Shown piece by piece: positions 9,667 to 20,751 of a stretch of DNA of 64,000 bases (its first letter is position 1; each line of letters opens with the position of its first letter). Where the stretch lies: assembly GCA_028583685.1 (NCBI GenBank), contig JAMXIF010000002.1, forward strand, positions 61,021,433 through 61,085,432, read 5' to 3'. The notes under the pieces were generated by a model, which saw nothing but the letters and a program-made list of their open reading frames with translations, was not told the origin of the DNA and did no database searches. The stretch is from Petaurus breviceps papuanus. Its lineage: Eukaryota; Chordata; Mammalia; Diprotodontia; Petauridae. The translations under genes were made by a program, and so were the position numbers.

Positions 9667-9780
9667 GGTAATCCCTTCATTTTACAGGCCCATAAAGATG
9701 AAATGACTAGTCCAGGCTTACACAAGTAGAAAGTAGCAGAACTGGATTCAAAGCCATCATATGACCACGAGTAAATCCCA
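9667..9780 (-). mobile_element. MIR, right part
   Basis: Continuation of the antisense MIR: 'tcccttcattttacaggccc', 'gaaatgactagtccaggctt', 'agcagaactggattcaaagc'. Confidence 0.6.
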
Positions 9781-10235
9781 TAACCTCTTCAAATCTTCCT
9801 TTCCCTAACCATAAAATGATTTCTTTGGAGTAGATCTCTTTGTTCTCTAGCTGGAAAGCCTTTGATCTTATGACATTGAACTCAGACCTCAATTGAACAA
9901 GCTGTTCACTTCCTTGAGAGTTTTTAAATGTTGAAGATTTGGGTTAAAATAAATCTGATACTTGGACTAGGTACCTGGATTCTGATTCCCTCTTAGATCT
10001 AGGGCAAGAATCCTCTGAGCCTACTACCCTATGACTTCTAGTTATCCTCAGAAAAACCAACCTGTAAGAGTTTGGATTCTACATGAACTTTCTTAAACTG
10101 ATCTGCTCCAGAATTATCCTGAGACAAGTGTTTTAAAGGAGATTTATAGCAACACCTAATACCACACTGATTAAAGATAGCATGCTTTCTTCCTTCATTT
10201 TACATGTTCTAACCACAACAGAGTAACCAAGTGGT
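9781..10235. other. No recognisable feature
   Basis: No family assigned. A weak MIR-like texture near 9,840-10,000 is too diverged to call. Confidence 0.35.
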
Positions 10236-10265
10236 ACATGAATTTTATTTTATTTTATTTTATTT
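10236..10265. repeat. (TTTTA)n simple repeat
   Basis: About six units of TTTTA, possibly a decayed A-rich tail of a minus-strand element. Confidence 0.85.
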
Positions 10266-10485
10266 TGCTAAGGAACATTTATTGGTACAGCCATTCACTC
10301 ATTTGTTTGTTTAATTTTTAAAATTAATTAATTTATTTTAGTTTTCAACATTCACTTCCACAAAGTTTGAGTTCCAAATCTTCTCCCCATCTCTCTACTC
10401 CCCCCACCCCAAGACAGTATGCATTCTGATTACTCCTTCCCGCAATCTGCCCTCCCTTCTATCATCCCCCTTTCTTTTATGCCCT

Positions 10486-10903
10486 TGTAGTACCAACACA
10501 ATATTCACAGTATTGATGGTGACTAAGAATATGCCAGCATAGATCTAAATCACTAAATATAACAGACTCTCATTAGAAGACAGAAGCAAAACATTTATTC
10601 AGATATCAGAAAGCCATATCCCAACACCAGAAAACCTAATCCCAACACCAGAAAACCATATTCATCATAGCAACAAAGAAGTTAGTACATCTTATCACCA
10701 CAGGAAGCAACACCATCCCAAAGACTTCCCACAAACACTTACAATCCAATCCTGTCTACTTGCCTGTGTCCTCTCTCTCCCTCCTTTATAACTACTCTGT
10801 CTCCCAACTTCCTCTCAGCTCTGCTCCACCCTTGAGCAAACTCCTGATTACATTCAGCCTATTAAGGGGCGGGAAAGATCTTCAAATTACCATTACCATT
10901 ATA
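10486..10903 (-). mobile_element. Solo LTR inside HAL1
   Basis: A 418-bp insert splits the HAL1 3' region; the second HAL1 copy lacks it at the same place. Read on the minus strand it runs TGTA/TATA...-ACTACA with imperfect terminal inversion, has a TATA-like 'tataaagg' (plus-strand 10,783-10,790) and a downstream polyadenylation signal AATAAA (10,594-10,599). Flanks gccct (10,481-10,485) and cccct (10,904-10,908) suggest a 5-bp target duplication. It contains a short tandem unit cccaacaccagaaaacc. A retroviral-type LTR without internal region, younger than its HAL1 host. Class not assigned. Confidence 0.7.
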
Positions 10904-11564
10904 CCCCTTCCCTTCTATTTTCCTGTAGAGCAAGATAGATTTCTATACCTCGTTGCCTATGTATCTTATTTCCCAGTTTCATGTAAAAATAATTTTTAAT
11001 ATTTGTTTTTAAAACTTTGAGCTCTACATTCTCTTCCTTCCTCCCTTTCTACCCACTCTTATTAAGAAGGCAAGCAATTTGATGTGTATATGAGGTTATA
11101 CATGTGTAGTCATGCAAAACACTTCCATAATAGTCATGTTGTGAAAGACTAACTATATTTCCCTCTATCCTCTCCTGCCTCCCCATTTATTCTATTCTCC
11201 CCTCACAAGTGTTTGCCTCTGATTACCCCTCCACCCATTTGCCCTCTTTTCTATCATCCCCCCCCCTTAGCCTGTTCCCCCCTACTTTACTATAGGGTAA
11301 GATAGATTTCCATACCTAATTGAGTGTGTGTTATTCCCTCCTTCAGCAAAATCTGATAGGAGTAAGGTTCATTCATTTCCTCTCTTACCTCCCCCCTCTT
11401 TCACTCCACTGTAAAAGCTTTCTCTTGTCTCTTTTATGGGAGATAATGTACTTCATTTTACTTCTCCCTTTCTCCTTCTCCAAGTACACTCCTCTCTCAC
11501 CCCTAATTTTATTTTTTAGATATCGACCCTTCATATTCAACTCACTTTCTGTGCCCTCTGTCTA

Positions 11565-11632
11565 TATGTGTGTGTATGTATGTATGTATGTATATATATA
11601 TATGTATACATATATATATATATATATATATT
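11565..11632. repeat. TATG/AT microsatellite within HAL1
   Basis: 'gtatgtatgtatgtatgtat' followed by alternating AT. The second HAL1 has a shorter TA/TG tract at the matching place (about 48,950-48,975), so it grew from a family feature. Confidence 0.85.
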
Positions 11633-13312
11633 CCTTCCAACTACCCTAATTTTGAGAAAGGCCTCATGAGTTACAAATATCTCTCTATGTAGTTTTGTAA
11701 ACAGTTCAACTTTAGTAAGTCCCTTATGATTTCTCTTTCCTGTTTACCTTTTCATGCTTCTCTTGAATCTCATATTTGAAAGTGAAATTTTCTATTCAGC
11801 TCTGGTCTTTTCGTCAAGAATGCTGTAAAGTCCTCTATTTCATTGAATATCCATTTTTCCTCCTGAAGTATTATATTCAGTTTTACTGGGTAGGTGATTC
11901 TTGGTTTTAATCCTAGCTCCTTTTACCTCTGGAATATCATATTTCAGACCCTCCAATCCTTTAATGTAGAAGTTGATAAATCCTGTGTTATCCTGATTGT
12001 ATTTCCACAATATTTGAATTGTTTCTTTCTGGCTGCTTGCAATATTTTCTCCTTGACCTAGGAATTCTGGAATTTGGCTACAATATTCCCAGGAGTTTTC
12101 CTTTTGGAAACTCTTTCAGGAGGTGATTAGTGGATTCTTTCAATTTCTATTTTCCCCTCTGGTTCTAGAATATCAGGTCAGTTTTCCTTGCTTATTTCCT
12201 GAAAGATGTTATCTAGGCTCTATCATGGCTTTCAGGTAGTCCAACAATTTTTAAACTATCTCTCCTGGACCTCTTTTCCAGGTCAGTTGTTTTTCCAACA
12301 AGATATTTCACTTTGTCTTCTATTTTTCACTCTTTTGGTTTTGTTTTATAATTTCTCATAAAGTCATTAGCTTCCATTTGCTCCATTCTAACTTTTAAGG
12401 AATTCAGTGAGCTTTTGGACCTCCTTTTCATTTGACCAATTCTTCTTTTTAAGGCATTCTTCTCCTCATTGACTTTTTGGACTTCTTTTGCCATTTGGGT
12501 TAGTCTATCTTTTAAGGTGTTGTTTTCTTGATCATTTTAAGGTCTCCTTTAGCAAGCTATTGACTCGTTTTTTCATTATTTTCTTGCATCACTCTCATTT
12601 CTCTACCCAATTTTTCCTCTACTTCTCTTACTTGATTTTTAAAATCCTTTTTGAGTTCTTCCATGACTTGAGACCAATTCTCATTTTTCCTGGAGGCTTT
12701 GAATGTAGGAGTTTTGACTTTGTTGTCTTCTGGTTGTAAGTTTTAATCTTCCTTGTCACCAAAGTAAAAGTCTATGGTCTGATTTTTTCCCCCGTTTATC
12801 ATTTTCCTAGTCAATTACTTGACTTTTTAGCTCTTTGTTAAGGTAGCACTCTGCTTCCAGTGTAGAGGGTGTGCTGTCCCAAACTTCAGGAGTTTTGTGC
12901 AGGTGTTTTCAGAGATATTTCTTGGGACATGTACATTTTCAGTTATTTGAAGGTTGTATGATGAAAAAAGAGATTTTTACACCTGTCCTGGTCTGTGCTC
13001 TGGTCTCTGAATAGCCACAAGCACTCTTTTCTGTCTTAGAACTGTGAGGAGGATTCCCTCTCTACAACCACCACAAGCTCCGCCAGGGCAGCTCTCCTCC
13101 TCGCCACAGGACCACCACCCAGGACTGCAACCTAGACCCAAGCAAAGGCAAAGCAAGAGAATCCTGCCTCAGCTCCAGCAAAGAGATCCCTGCAATCCCC
13201 CCTGGTCAGCTACTCGATCCCCCTACTGCCTATGGGCTGTCTGTGAGCTGAGAGCTCTGGAAACTGTTACCACTACCAGTGCTGACACCACTAACACAGT
13301 CATCATGGAGCT

Positions 13313-13357
13313 GGGCCTGGGGCTGGGGTGGGGGCCTGGGCTTGGGCTAGGACTGGG
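13313..13357 (+). other. G-rich tract with G-quadruplex potential in HAL1 5' region
   Basis: Plus-strand sequence with many GGG/GGGG/GGGGG runs spaced by 1-6 bases (such as 'ggggctggggtgggggcctg'). It is antisense to the HAL1 5' region. The matching block of the second copy (47,288-47,313) is a shorter CCCCAG repeat. Confidence 0.6.
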
Positions 13358-13725
13358 ACCTGATCATGTTCCTATCTTATCCAGGCCCCACTGACCTTCT
13401 GAGTTGTCTTTAGCATTTGTGGGTTGAGAAGTCTGGAAACTGCCACAGCTGCCAGTGATTCACTCCCCTGAGGCCTGCTCTGGGTTCACCCAGGGTGGTT
13501 TGTGCTGGTTAGGTCCACACTGGACTGTGCTCCTCTCTTAGACCCGTGCAATAGACCTTTCCTGTCGACCTTCCAGGTTGTCTTGGGCTAGAAATTTGTT
13601 TTACTCTGTCATTTTGTGGGTTCTGTAGAATTTGTTTAGAGTCATTTTTACAGGTATTTGGAGAGGTTTGGGGGAGAACTCAGGGAAGTCCCTGCTTTCA
13701 CTCTGCCATCTTGGCTCCATCCCCC

Positions 13726-14046
13726 TATTCTCTGTTTATTTTAATGGCCTCAGAAATAGGTAATTCTACTGCTAAAAGCTATCTAAGAAGATAGACCCAG
13801 AGAATAAAAGAAGGTACTGATATGTCTGCTTAAATCTCTCTTAAAAGAGTGAGTTTCTTCAGAACAAATTATTTGTACCCAGAAGCTAAAATAATTATCA
13901 TTTAAAAGAATTCAATTTAACAGACCTAAATTTGTGGGTTATGGCCTAAGCAAAATGCTTTTAAACCCCTAGGTATGAACTCTATTATCTATTGTCAGTC
14001 ATATTGACCTGCTAACTTCCTGGCTAATGGGTGTGTTCAGAAGGGA
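13726..14046. other. No recognisable feature
   Basis: Short unassigned stretch between the HAL1 5' end and a SINE. Confidence 0.4.
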
Positions 14047-14061
14047 AATACTACTTGTTCT

Positions 14062-14221
14062 TTTATTTTTTTTTAAGCCATCGGGGTTAAGTAACTTGCT
14101 CAAGGTTACACGGCCAGTTATTTCTGGGTGTGGTGCTAAGTATCTGTGCCCAGATTTGATCCCCAGGTCATCCCGACACTGGAGCCGGTGCTCTTACTCG
14201 CTGAGCCACCTGGCCACCCCT
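14062..14221 (-). mobile_element. tRNA-head SINE, single copy (type A)
   Basis: Antisense member of the subfamily seen as a dimer at 1,266: 'ttacacggccagttatttct', 'cactggagccggtgctctta', 'ctcgctgagccacctggcca'. The T-run (A-tail) is at its left. Target duplication of 15 bp with one difference: aatactacttgttct (14,047-14,061) and aatacttcttgttct (14,222-14,236). Confidence 0.9.
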
Positions 14222-14257
14222 AATACTTCTTGTTCTATACTACAGAAAAGACAGCTT

Positions 14258-14432
14258 GAGGAAGTAGAAAGAATGCTAAATCTATAGTCAGAAGATAGAG
14301 ATTAAAAGAACACCTGGTTTGGCTGTTTATTCACTATCAAATTTGGGCAAGTTTTCTGGATTCACATGTAAAATGAGAGAGTTGGATTAAATGACCTCTA
14401 ATTTCTCTTTCAGCTCCAAATCTACATTCCTA
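14258..14432 (+). mobile_element. MIR-type CORE-SINE
   Basis: Sense copy with 'tcactatcaaatttgggcaa', 'tgtaaaatgagagagttgga', 'ttaaatgacctctaatttct', 'ctttcagctccaaatctaca'. Confidence 0.75.
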
Positions 14433-15376
14433 TGAATTGAACTGTATTGGACTGGACTGCATTGAACTGAATCAATTGAATTCCCATGGGACAGAAGCTG
14501 TGCCTTAGCTTCTAAATTGAAGGATAGAAACACCTTGGAAGGAAGAGAATCCCAAAAGCATTCCCAATAGGTGCCACTAGAGGCTACTATTGTTCCCTTC
14601 AGAAAGCATCCAGGAATCTTTGAAAGTCTGAACAGTTTCCTGTTGCATGTTTGTGATTATATTAGAGACCAAGGCACCAGATACCTCCTGAGTCTTTTAA
14701 AAATACACATACTGTGTTTTGGCCGCTTCATGCAGTCTGGTAGAGGATAATAAAATCCTCAAGCTTCCTTAGGATGTTTGATAAAACTCCCAAATGGCAA
14801 AGTTAAAGCTGAGAGGCACTTAAGAAACTCTATTAGCCACCTATCCCAACACACCAAATTCAGCCCCACGTTGCTCCTTGAGTCAGAACTCCAATGCTTT
14901 CTATGACTCAGAGTCCACCCTTCCCCAAGAGTCCATCATTGAAATAGCCTCTGGTGGGGAATGTGTGCTCACTCGCGGCTCCAGATTCTGACTGAACTGT
15001 GAGACCTGTTCATTTTCAGATGAGACAGTGGCAGCTCTGCCAAAGCCAGCTGGCTGGGTGGGATTGTTCTTAAAGCTGTTTGGGCAGAAGTTTAAGCTAA
15101 ACATAGGCTGGGTCAGGGAAAAAATTAGCTAGGTGAATTATGTAGAAGCTTGAAGGGACCAATACCACCCAGGAGGAAAGTCTTAAGAGACTACTTGAGT
15201 TATGCGCACTAACCCTGGGGTTAGTACATAGGCAGGAAGAGGAGGAGGCCTTGTTTCAGAAGATTCACTCACCACATGACTGGCAAGACTAGCAGGAGGA
15301 AGTAAATCCCAAAGCACTTGAAATCACTTCATGAGAGACACAAAGGTTTTGAGCCAGAAAATGTGGTCCCAATCCA
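14433..15376. other. No recognisable repeat or gene
   Basis: About 0.9 kb with no family recognised. A 67-codon minus-strand frame at 14,901-15,104 shows no domain. Confidence 0.45.
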
Positions 15377-15452
15377 ATCCACAAGTATTTCTCAAACACC
15401 TGCTAGGTACAAGGCATTGTGCTAGGTTCTAGAAATACAAAAAGGAAATTAT
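15377..15452 (-). mobile_element. L2 3'-end fragment
   Basis: Antisense L2 tail: 'acacctgctaggtacaaggc', 'attgtgctaggttctagaaa'. Confidence 0.65.
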
Positions 15453-16028
15453 TTACTACTGGAGATGTGTGTGTGTATGGTAATTTGAAGAGGAAAGAGA
15501 GAGAATCCTAATAACCAAGGGGATTGGGAAAGGCTTCTAGTGCCCTAAGTAAGAATAATTACTCACAGAGATCTCTGTATCTAGAAGGACCTTCATAAAT
15601 ATTAATTATTTCCCTGACCTTCTAGGGAAATGCTCACATCTCTGATCTTTCCTCTTATGATCATGTTCCAATTACAAAGCTCAGCTGTATTTGAGATGTC
15701 TGTACAATCCTCTGGTAAGACAGTACTTTTAGCCTTATCTCTCACTGGATGCTTTGCTTCATTCTTTGAATACCAAGTCTAGCTGTAACTAAGTCTGTCC
15801 TGTAGATAAAATCGACAGATGCTGATCTGCATAAGTATGGGATTTCTGTCACAACTTGAATCCCAGTATTCCCCTACATGAGTCAGAGAAGGTTCCACCA
15901 CACATATCCAGGTCCAGAAGAAGTTTGAATTCCCAGCTTCCCATCAGCAGACTGGCTGAGGACATCCTTCCTAATGGGCTTACTAGCAACTAGTCATGGT
16001 TGTGGATTTGTGGAGTGTTTTATATATT
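15453..16028. other. No recognisable feature
   Basis: No repeat family or credible gene recognised. Confidence 0.4.
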
Positions 16029-16155
16029 AGAAGGCTGAGGTTTAGAGATGTAAATGACTCGCCTAAAGTTTTACAGCTTGTTAGTGACCAAGCTGAGACA
16101 AGAACCCAGGTCTCCTAGCTCCCAGTCTGATGCTCTTTCTGCTGCTACACCATCT
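16029..16155 (-). mobile_element. MIR-type CORE-SINE
   Basis: Antisense fragment: 'ctgaggtttagagatgtaaa', 'tgactcgcctaaagttttac', 'gaacccaggtctcctagctc'. Confidence 0.75.
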
Positions 16156-16199
16156 GTTATCATTATTGCCAAATTTAATAATCTTTCCTTAACCTGAAG

Positions 16200-16930
16200 C
16201 GTTCTTGAACTATCTGCAGCATTTAACAATATAAGAACATTTCTTCCTATACTATCTCTTTTCTGAGGTTTCTTGACTCTGTCTTGGTTCTCCTACTTGT
16301 TTGACTGCTCCTTCCCAACCTTCTTTGTTGGATCTTAACTCAGGTCACACTAACAGTAGGTGTCCCCCAAGATTCTCTCTGGGGTCCTCTTCTTTTTCTC
16401 TACATTCTCTCTTGAATCTCATCTACTCCCCCAGGTTTAATTATCTCTATGCTAATGATACCCGGATCTCTATATGCAGCCCTTGTCTCTCTCCTAAACA
16501 CTAATACTCCATCACAACCTGTTTATTGGATATTTCAAACTGAATTCCACATAGGCATCTCAAGCTCAACATGTCCAAAACAGAACTAATTGCCTTTTCC
16601 TGAAAATTCACCACTCTCCTGAACTTACTGATTATGGTTGAGGGCAACACCATCCTCCCAGTCACTCAAGTTCACAACCTTGGTTTCACTCTTGACTCCT
16701 CACTCTCCCTTATATCCAACAAGTTGCCAACTCTTGTCATTTCTAATTCCACAACACATTTCATATCTGTCCCTTCCTTTCCACTCTCACAACCACTACC
16801 CAATTGAAGGCCCTCATCACCTCTCAATACTCTTCCTAATCCAATCCATCCTCTTATGAACTGCCATAGTGATCTTCCTAAAGGGTAGGTCTGACACTGT
16901 TACAACTCCCCTCACTATTCAATAAATTTA
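16200..16930 (+). mobile_element. L2 LINE, ORF2 reverse-transcriptase and downstream part
   Basis: Sense L2 ORF2. The frame at 16,301-16,504 contains YANDTRI, the decayed form of the L2 catalytic motif YADDTQI, followed by a Ser/Pro-rich block as in intact copies. Further on, 'ctcaagctcaacatgtccaa', 'aacagaactaattgcctttt', 'caccatcctcccagtcactc' and 'tcttcctaaagggtaggtct' follow the L2 order. Multiple frame breaks; not functional. Confidence 0.85.
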
Positions 16931-16949
16931 TTTTATTTATTTTATTACC

Positions 16950-17100
16950 TCCAGCATATATGTATATATACATATAAATCATACATATATATCAAATATG
17001 TACATAGATAGATAGATGGATGGATGGATGGATGGATGGATGGATGGGTAGATAGATAGATGATAGATAGATGGTAGATAGATAGATAGATAGATAGATT
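16950..17100. repeat. AT-rich then GGAT/GATA microsatellite inside L2
   Basis: 'atatgtatatatacatataa' followed by compound (GGAT)n and (GATA)n. It sits where the L2 reads 'attacctccag...', so it expanded inside the LINE relic. Confidence 0.9.
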
Positions 17101-17400
17101 AATTCCTGTATTTGGCAATTAAAATTCTTCACAACTTGACCCCTTCCTATCTTTCCAGTCTTCTTCATTACTCCCCTCCACACACTCTACATCACAGCCA
17201 TTCTAGCCTAGTTGCTGTTCCTCAAATACAACACCCCTGTTACATCTCAGTTTGCAATGTCTGTCCTCCATGCCTCAAATTCTCTTCTCTCCTTAACTCT
17301 GTTAGAATCCCCAACTTCCCTCAAGACTTAACTCAAATACCATGTTCTGCAGGAAATCTTTCCTGGTCCCCCAGCTGCTAGGGCTTCCCTTCTAAGGTTA
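17101..17400 (+). mobile_element. L2 LINE, continuation
   Basis: Resumes after the microsatellite: 'attcttcacaacttgacccc', 'ttcctatctttccagtcttc', 'ttctgcaggaaatctttcct'. This corresponds to the end of L2 ORF2. Confidence 0.8.
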
Positions 17401-17570
17401 ACTAACCTCTAAAAACAAAGGTGACCATAAAATGCATTTCCTTTTCTTGTTATTGTACTTCATAAATAGGACTGTGATTATGGAGAAAATATGTAGGATA
17501 TCCCTCCTGAATGCCAGATGAGAATAAGTTTCTTAATCTCTTTTCTTCTAAATCTACCAATCTGGCTCCA

Positions 17571-17572
<2 letters not shown>

Positions 17573-17617
<45 letters not shown>
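17573..17617. repeat. (AC)n microsatellite
   Basis: Uninterrupted AC dinucleotides, about 22 units. Confidence 0.95.
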
Positions 17618-17619
<2 letters not shown>

Positions 17620-17784
17620 ACCAGTTTTAAGATCTCATCTAATTTTAGCTTTAGGTGTTAGTTCCTTGTGGAAGTGTCAATGCTTGTAATGCTGATGTGT
17701 TGGGCACTTAAACACATAGCTGGATTCTACTGTAGCTTGGAGACAGCATATAAATAACTTGACCCTAGGTGAGATTTCAAAAAC

Positions 17785-17912
17785 TCATAGATTTTCAAAG
17801 CTACAAGGGACTCTGGAGGTCATCTAGTCCATTTCCTTACTGTGTAGATGAGGAAAATGAGGTCCAGAGAGGAAATGTGACTTGTTCAAGATCACCCGGA
17901 TAATGATGATGG
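17785..17912 (-). mobile_element. MIR-type CORE-SINE
   Basis: Antisense fragment: 'agctacaagggactctggag', 'gtcatctagtccatttcctt', 'gtgacttgttcaagatcacc'. Confidence 0.8.
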
Positions 17913-18609
17913 GGTGCCACATGCTGTGTGAACAGTCACAATGTTATTGATTTGCTCATCTATTTAGTTTCTTGTGTCTATATCTCCCTGTCTCTCTAAA
18001 TCTGGTGGGGAGAGGGGTGGGGACACTTAATGCCCACATACAGGCTCAGCTCTGATTCTAGAAGAACAATCCTGTCCTTAATGAAGAGGAATTTCAAGAA
18101 ACATTTTAGGTATTACTGGAATTAGGATCCATGCAAGTATGATCCAAAGGTCTAAGATGAGTCAGTGCCTAACTTTCTTTAAAGCATCTATATCCAAGTG
18201 AATGAGACAGGTGGGAAAAATATTTGCATAATACAAAGATTCAGGCAAAGAAGTCCATATTACGTTAGGAGACAATATAAAGACTTAATCTTTTATGATG
18301 ACTATTCATATTAACTGATTCCAACCTGAAGGGTAGGTCCACTTCCCTCCTCTCACTCAGCCATGCCAATAAGGCCATGCATTCAGTCAAACTTCATTCT
18401 TCTAGAATGCCTCCCTGAGGCTTGAGGCTACATGTGCCTGGTTAGATGGCATTGATGGAGGAATTCTACCAATTCCTAGGCATATACATTGTACACCAGC
18501 TCTGAAATCCTTACCATGTGTCCATATTCTTACTATTGTATTAGGTACTAATTGCAATCCTCTTACTTCTGTGAGTCAAGGACCTCCTGAATAATATTTT
18601 CCCTGCTGA
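17913..18609. other. No recognisable feature
   Basis: About 0.7 kb. The last third might belong to the LINE fragment that follows, but I cannot align it. Confidence 0.35.
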
Positions 18610-19195
18610 CCTACCATAGCTTCCTCATCATTCACCATGCGACTACTCACCCTAAATATGCTTCCATCTGAATTGTCTTAGAAAGATTTTGAAGATCACC
18701 TGGCAGGATAAGGTACCAGACACTGAGGTCCTTACTCAAACTAACCTGCCAAACATTCAAACTCTGCTTCAGAGTGCAATTCTGATGGGCTGACCATGTT
18801 GTTCGAATGCAAAACATATACTTGCCAAAAGGACTACTTTATGGAGAACTCATACAGGGCAAGCATTCACATGGTGCTCAGAAGAAGTGATACAAGGACA
18901 TTCTCAAGATCTCTCTTAACTTCGGAATTGATTGTGTGACATGGGAGACACCGGCACAGGACCGCTCAGCATGGTGTGCCCACATCAGAGAAGCTGCTAT
19001 GCTCTTTGAGCAAAGCAGAATTGAAACAACTCAAAGGAAATGCAGGATTTACAGATTTAGAGTAGCCACCCCAAATGTTCACGCAGACTATTTGTACCCA
19101 ACCTGTGGTAAAGCATTCTGAGCTCGAATTCAACAACTAGGAGGCTATATAGTTCAGGGTCAAGATGACCTTGTCATAACAAGGAATGATGGACC
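18610..19195 (+). mobile_element. Non-LTR LINE, ORF2 C-terminal fragment with zinc-finger-like end
   Basis: Sense relic of a LINE C-terminus. Readable pieces include 'agaagaagtgatacaaggac' (the K-x-RYKD-type block) and a frame at 18,936-19,121 with TWETPAQDRSAWCAHIRE and, near its end, YPTCGKAF. In related copies known to me, this end reads CPTCGRAF followed by a His pair, a CCHH-like finger. An RTE-like or jockey-like clade is likely but not settled. The copy has stops and a Cys-to-Tyr change in the finger. Confidence 0.65.
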
Positions 19196-19239
19196 ACAAA
19201 GTAGATACAGAATGAAGGATAGTAAACCCTGCCAGGATA

Positions 19240-19435
19240 TCACATGACTCATGTTATAGGGCTTAGATTTAATGCAGGAGGAATCTCAGAGATCATTTAG
19301 TCCAATGCCCTCATTTTAGACAAAGGAACTAAAAACCAAAGATTTGGGAGGAAAGAAACGAAAACATCCTGCTTCATAGCTAACAGAACTAAGATTTAAT
19401 CTCAGTTCTTCTTGTTCTAAATCACTATACCCATT
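19240..19435 (-). mobile_element. MIR-type CORE-SINE
   Basis: Antisense, eroded: 'gaatctcagagatcatttag', 'tccaatgccctcattttaga', 'aagatttaatctcagttctt'. Confidence 0.65.
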
Positions 19436-19549
19436 GATTAACAACTCTTTTTAAGTAATTGAAAGGCAGTCATGTGAAAGAGGGACAAGGTTTGTATTGG
19501 TTGGCACTGAAGGACAGGACAAAGAGTAATATATCAAAGTTTCAGAAAG

Positions 19550-20475
19550 GCATATCGGCATAGATTGAGAGAGGCAAATTGGCATATGCCTATCCAATTT
19601 GCAGATGAGACTAATCTCAGTATCAAATCATACCAAAAGAGTCAGGAGTCAAAAATTTCTCAGTAGGCTAAAATGATGAGCTGAATAGAAGAAATTTAAT
19701 AGAAGTAAATATAAAAATCCACATTTGGGTGCAAAAATATCAAGTTCTCTAGTACAAAATAGGAAGAATTGACTAGATCCTAGGTCATGTGAAAAAGATC
19801 TGGAAATTTTAGTAGGTTACTAATTCAAAATAAGTTAACATGGGAGTTCCTTCCCCACTCCACCCCCCCCCAAAAAAAAGTTAATGTGAACTTGGGTTTC
19901 TTTAAAAGAGATATTGTATCCAGAATGAGGGAGATAATAGCCTTGCTGGTTTCTGCCCAGATCAAGTCACATAGAGAGTATTCTGTTCAGTGTTGGGTAG
20001 AGTATTTTTGGAACATTGAGAAGCAAAAGCATATCCATCATAAGGCTACCTTATAGTAAAAGAAAGGTTAAAAAACCCACCATGTAATGTTATACAAGGA
20101 TTGGTTGCAGAAACTAGAGGTATTTGTTTCATCTTGAGAAGACTTATTTGAAACAGGGTGGCTATCTCCAAATATCTTAAGAATTGTCAATGCAAGAGTC
20201 AATAAAATTATTCTGTTTTTCCTACAGAGAACAGATTTGGGAACAATGACTGGAAGATGCAGATAGGCAAATTTTGGCTACATATAAAGAAAAACCTTCT
20301 AAAGATTATAACCATCCAACAGCTGAAAGGGTTGCCTCAGGAGATAGTCAGTTTCCCCTCAGTTGAGGTTTTCAAGTGAAAACAATTAACCCCTTGTTAA
20401 TACATCATAGAAGGAATTCTTGGTCATGTAGGAGTTGATCTAAATGGCCACTGAGGTCCGTTCTACCTCTAAAAT
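19550..20475 (+). mobile_element. L3/CR1 LINE, 3' part
   Basis: Sense CR1-clade LINE. Near 19,588 'caatttgcagatgagactaa' encodes QFADETN, the decayed form of the FADDTK reverse-transcriptase motif. Later blocks follow CR1/L3 order: 'gatattgtatccagaatgag', 'ttctgttcagtgttgggtag', 'ttgagaagacttatttgaaa', 'acatataaagaaaaaccttc', and the end 'ggccactgaggtccgttcta'. Not functional. Confidence 0.8.
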
Positions 20476-20489
20476 GCTACAAATTCCTA

Positions 20490-20751
20490 CTTTCCTTCAA
20501 AGCTTAGTTCCAGGCACATCTCCTACAGAAAACCCATCTCATTCCTGTTCTACCTGTTAGTGCCCTCTCCAGAAATTACTTTGTATAGAATTGATATTTA
20601 ACTTTTTAAGTATAGTTCATGTTATTTCCTCCTGATAAAATATAAGTTCCCTGAGGGGAGATACTATTTTATTTTTGGTTTTGTATCTCCAGCACCTAGC
20701 ATAGTGTTTGGCCATAAGAAATATTTGTTGATTGATTGATTATCCTCTGAA
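20490..20751 (+). mobile_element. L2 LINE 3' end
   Basis: Sense L2 3' sequence immediately after the L3: 'aatataagttccctgagggg', 'gtatctccagcacctagcat', 'aaatatttgttgattgattg'. The tail is the TTGA/TGAT-type repeat expected at an L2 end. Confidence 0.8.

Larger units (their letters stand above)
10319..13725 (-). mobile_element. HAL1 (half-L1) retrotransposon with inserted LTR
   Basis: A minus-strand L1 relative. Reading the minus strand, it starts near 13,725 with a 5' region ('caagatggcagagtgaaagc'), then an ORF1-like segment (about 12,790 to 11,850), and then directly a purine-rich 3' region ending near 10,319 ('agttttcaacattcacttcc' on the plus strand). No ORF2 (endonuclease/reverse transcriptase) lies between ORF1 and the 3' end, which is the defining feature of HAL1 elements; these depend on L1 for movement. 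The ORF1 part carries coiled-coil-type Lys/Glu-rich sequence, and its C-terminal part aligns by eye with the second copy at 46,893. A solo LTR at 10,486-10,903 lies inside the 3' region. Frames of 60-116 codons on either strand here are by-products of the relic. Confidence 0.75.

Noticed and set aside
13044-13394. 116-codon frame with a Gly/Leu-repeat end
   Set aside because: It is antisense to the 5' region of the minus-strand HAL1, and the Gly/Leu repeat comes from its G-rich tract.
16301-16504. 67-codon frame with YANDT motif as a host gene
   Set aside because: It is the L2 ORF2 reverse-transcriptase region with a changed catalytic motif.
16950-17100. CRISPR-like regular repeats
   Set aside because: Tetranucleotide microsatellite without spacers in a vertebrate genome.
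18936-19121. Possible small zinc-finger gene
   Set aside because: The sequence is the decayed C-terminus of a LINE ORF2; the finger lacks a Cys.
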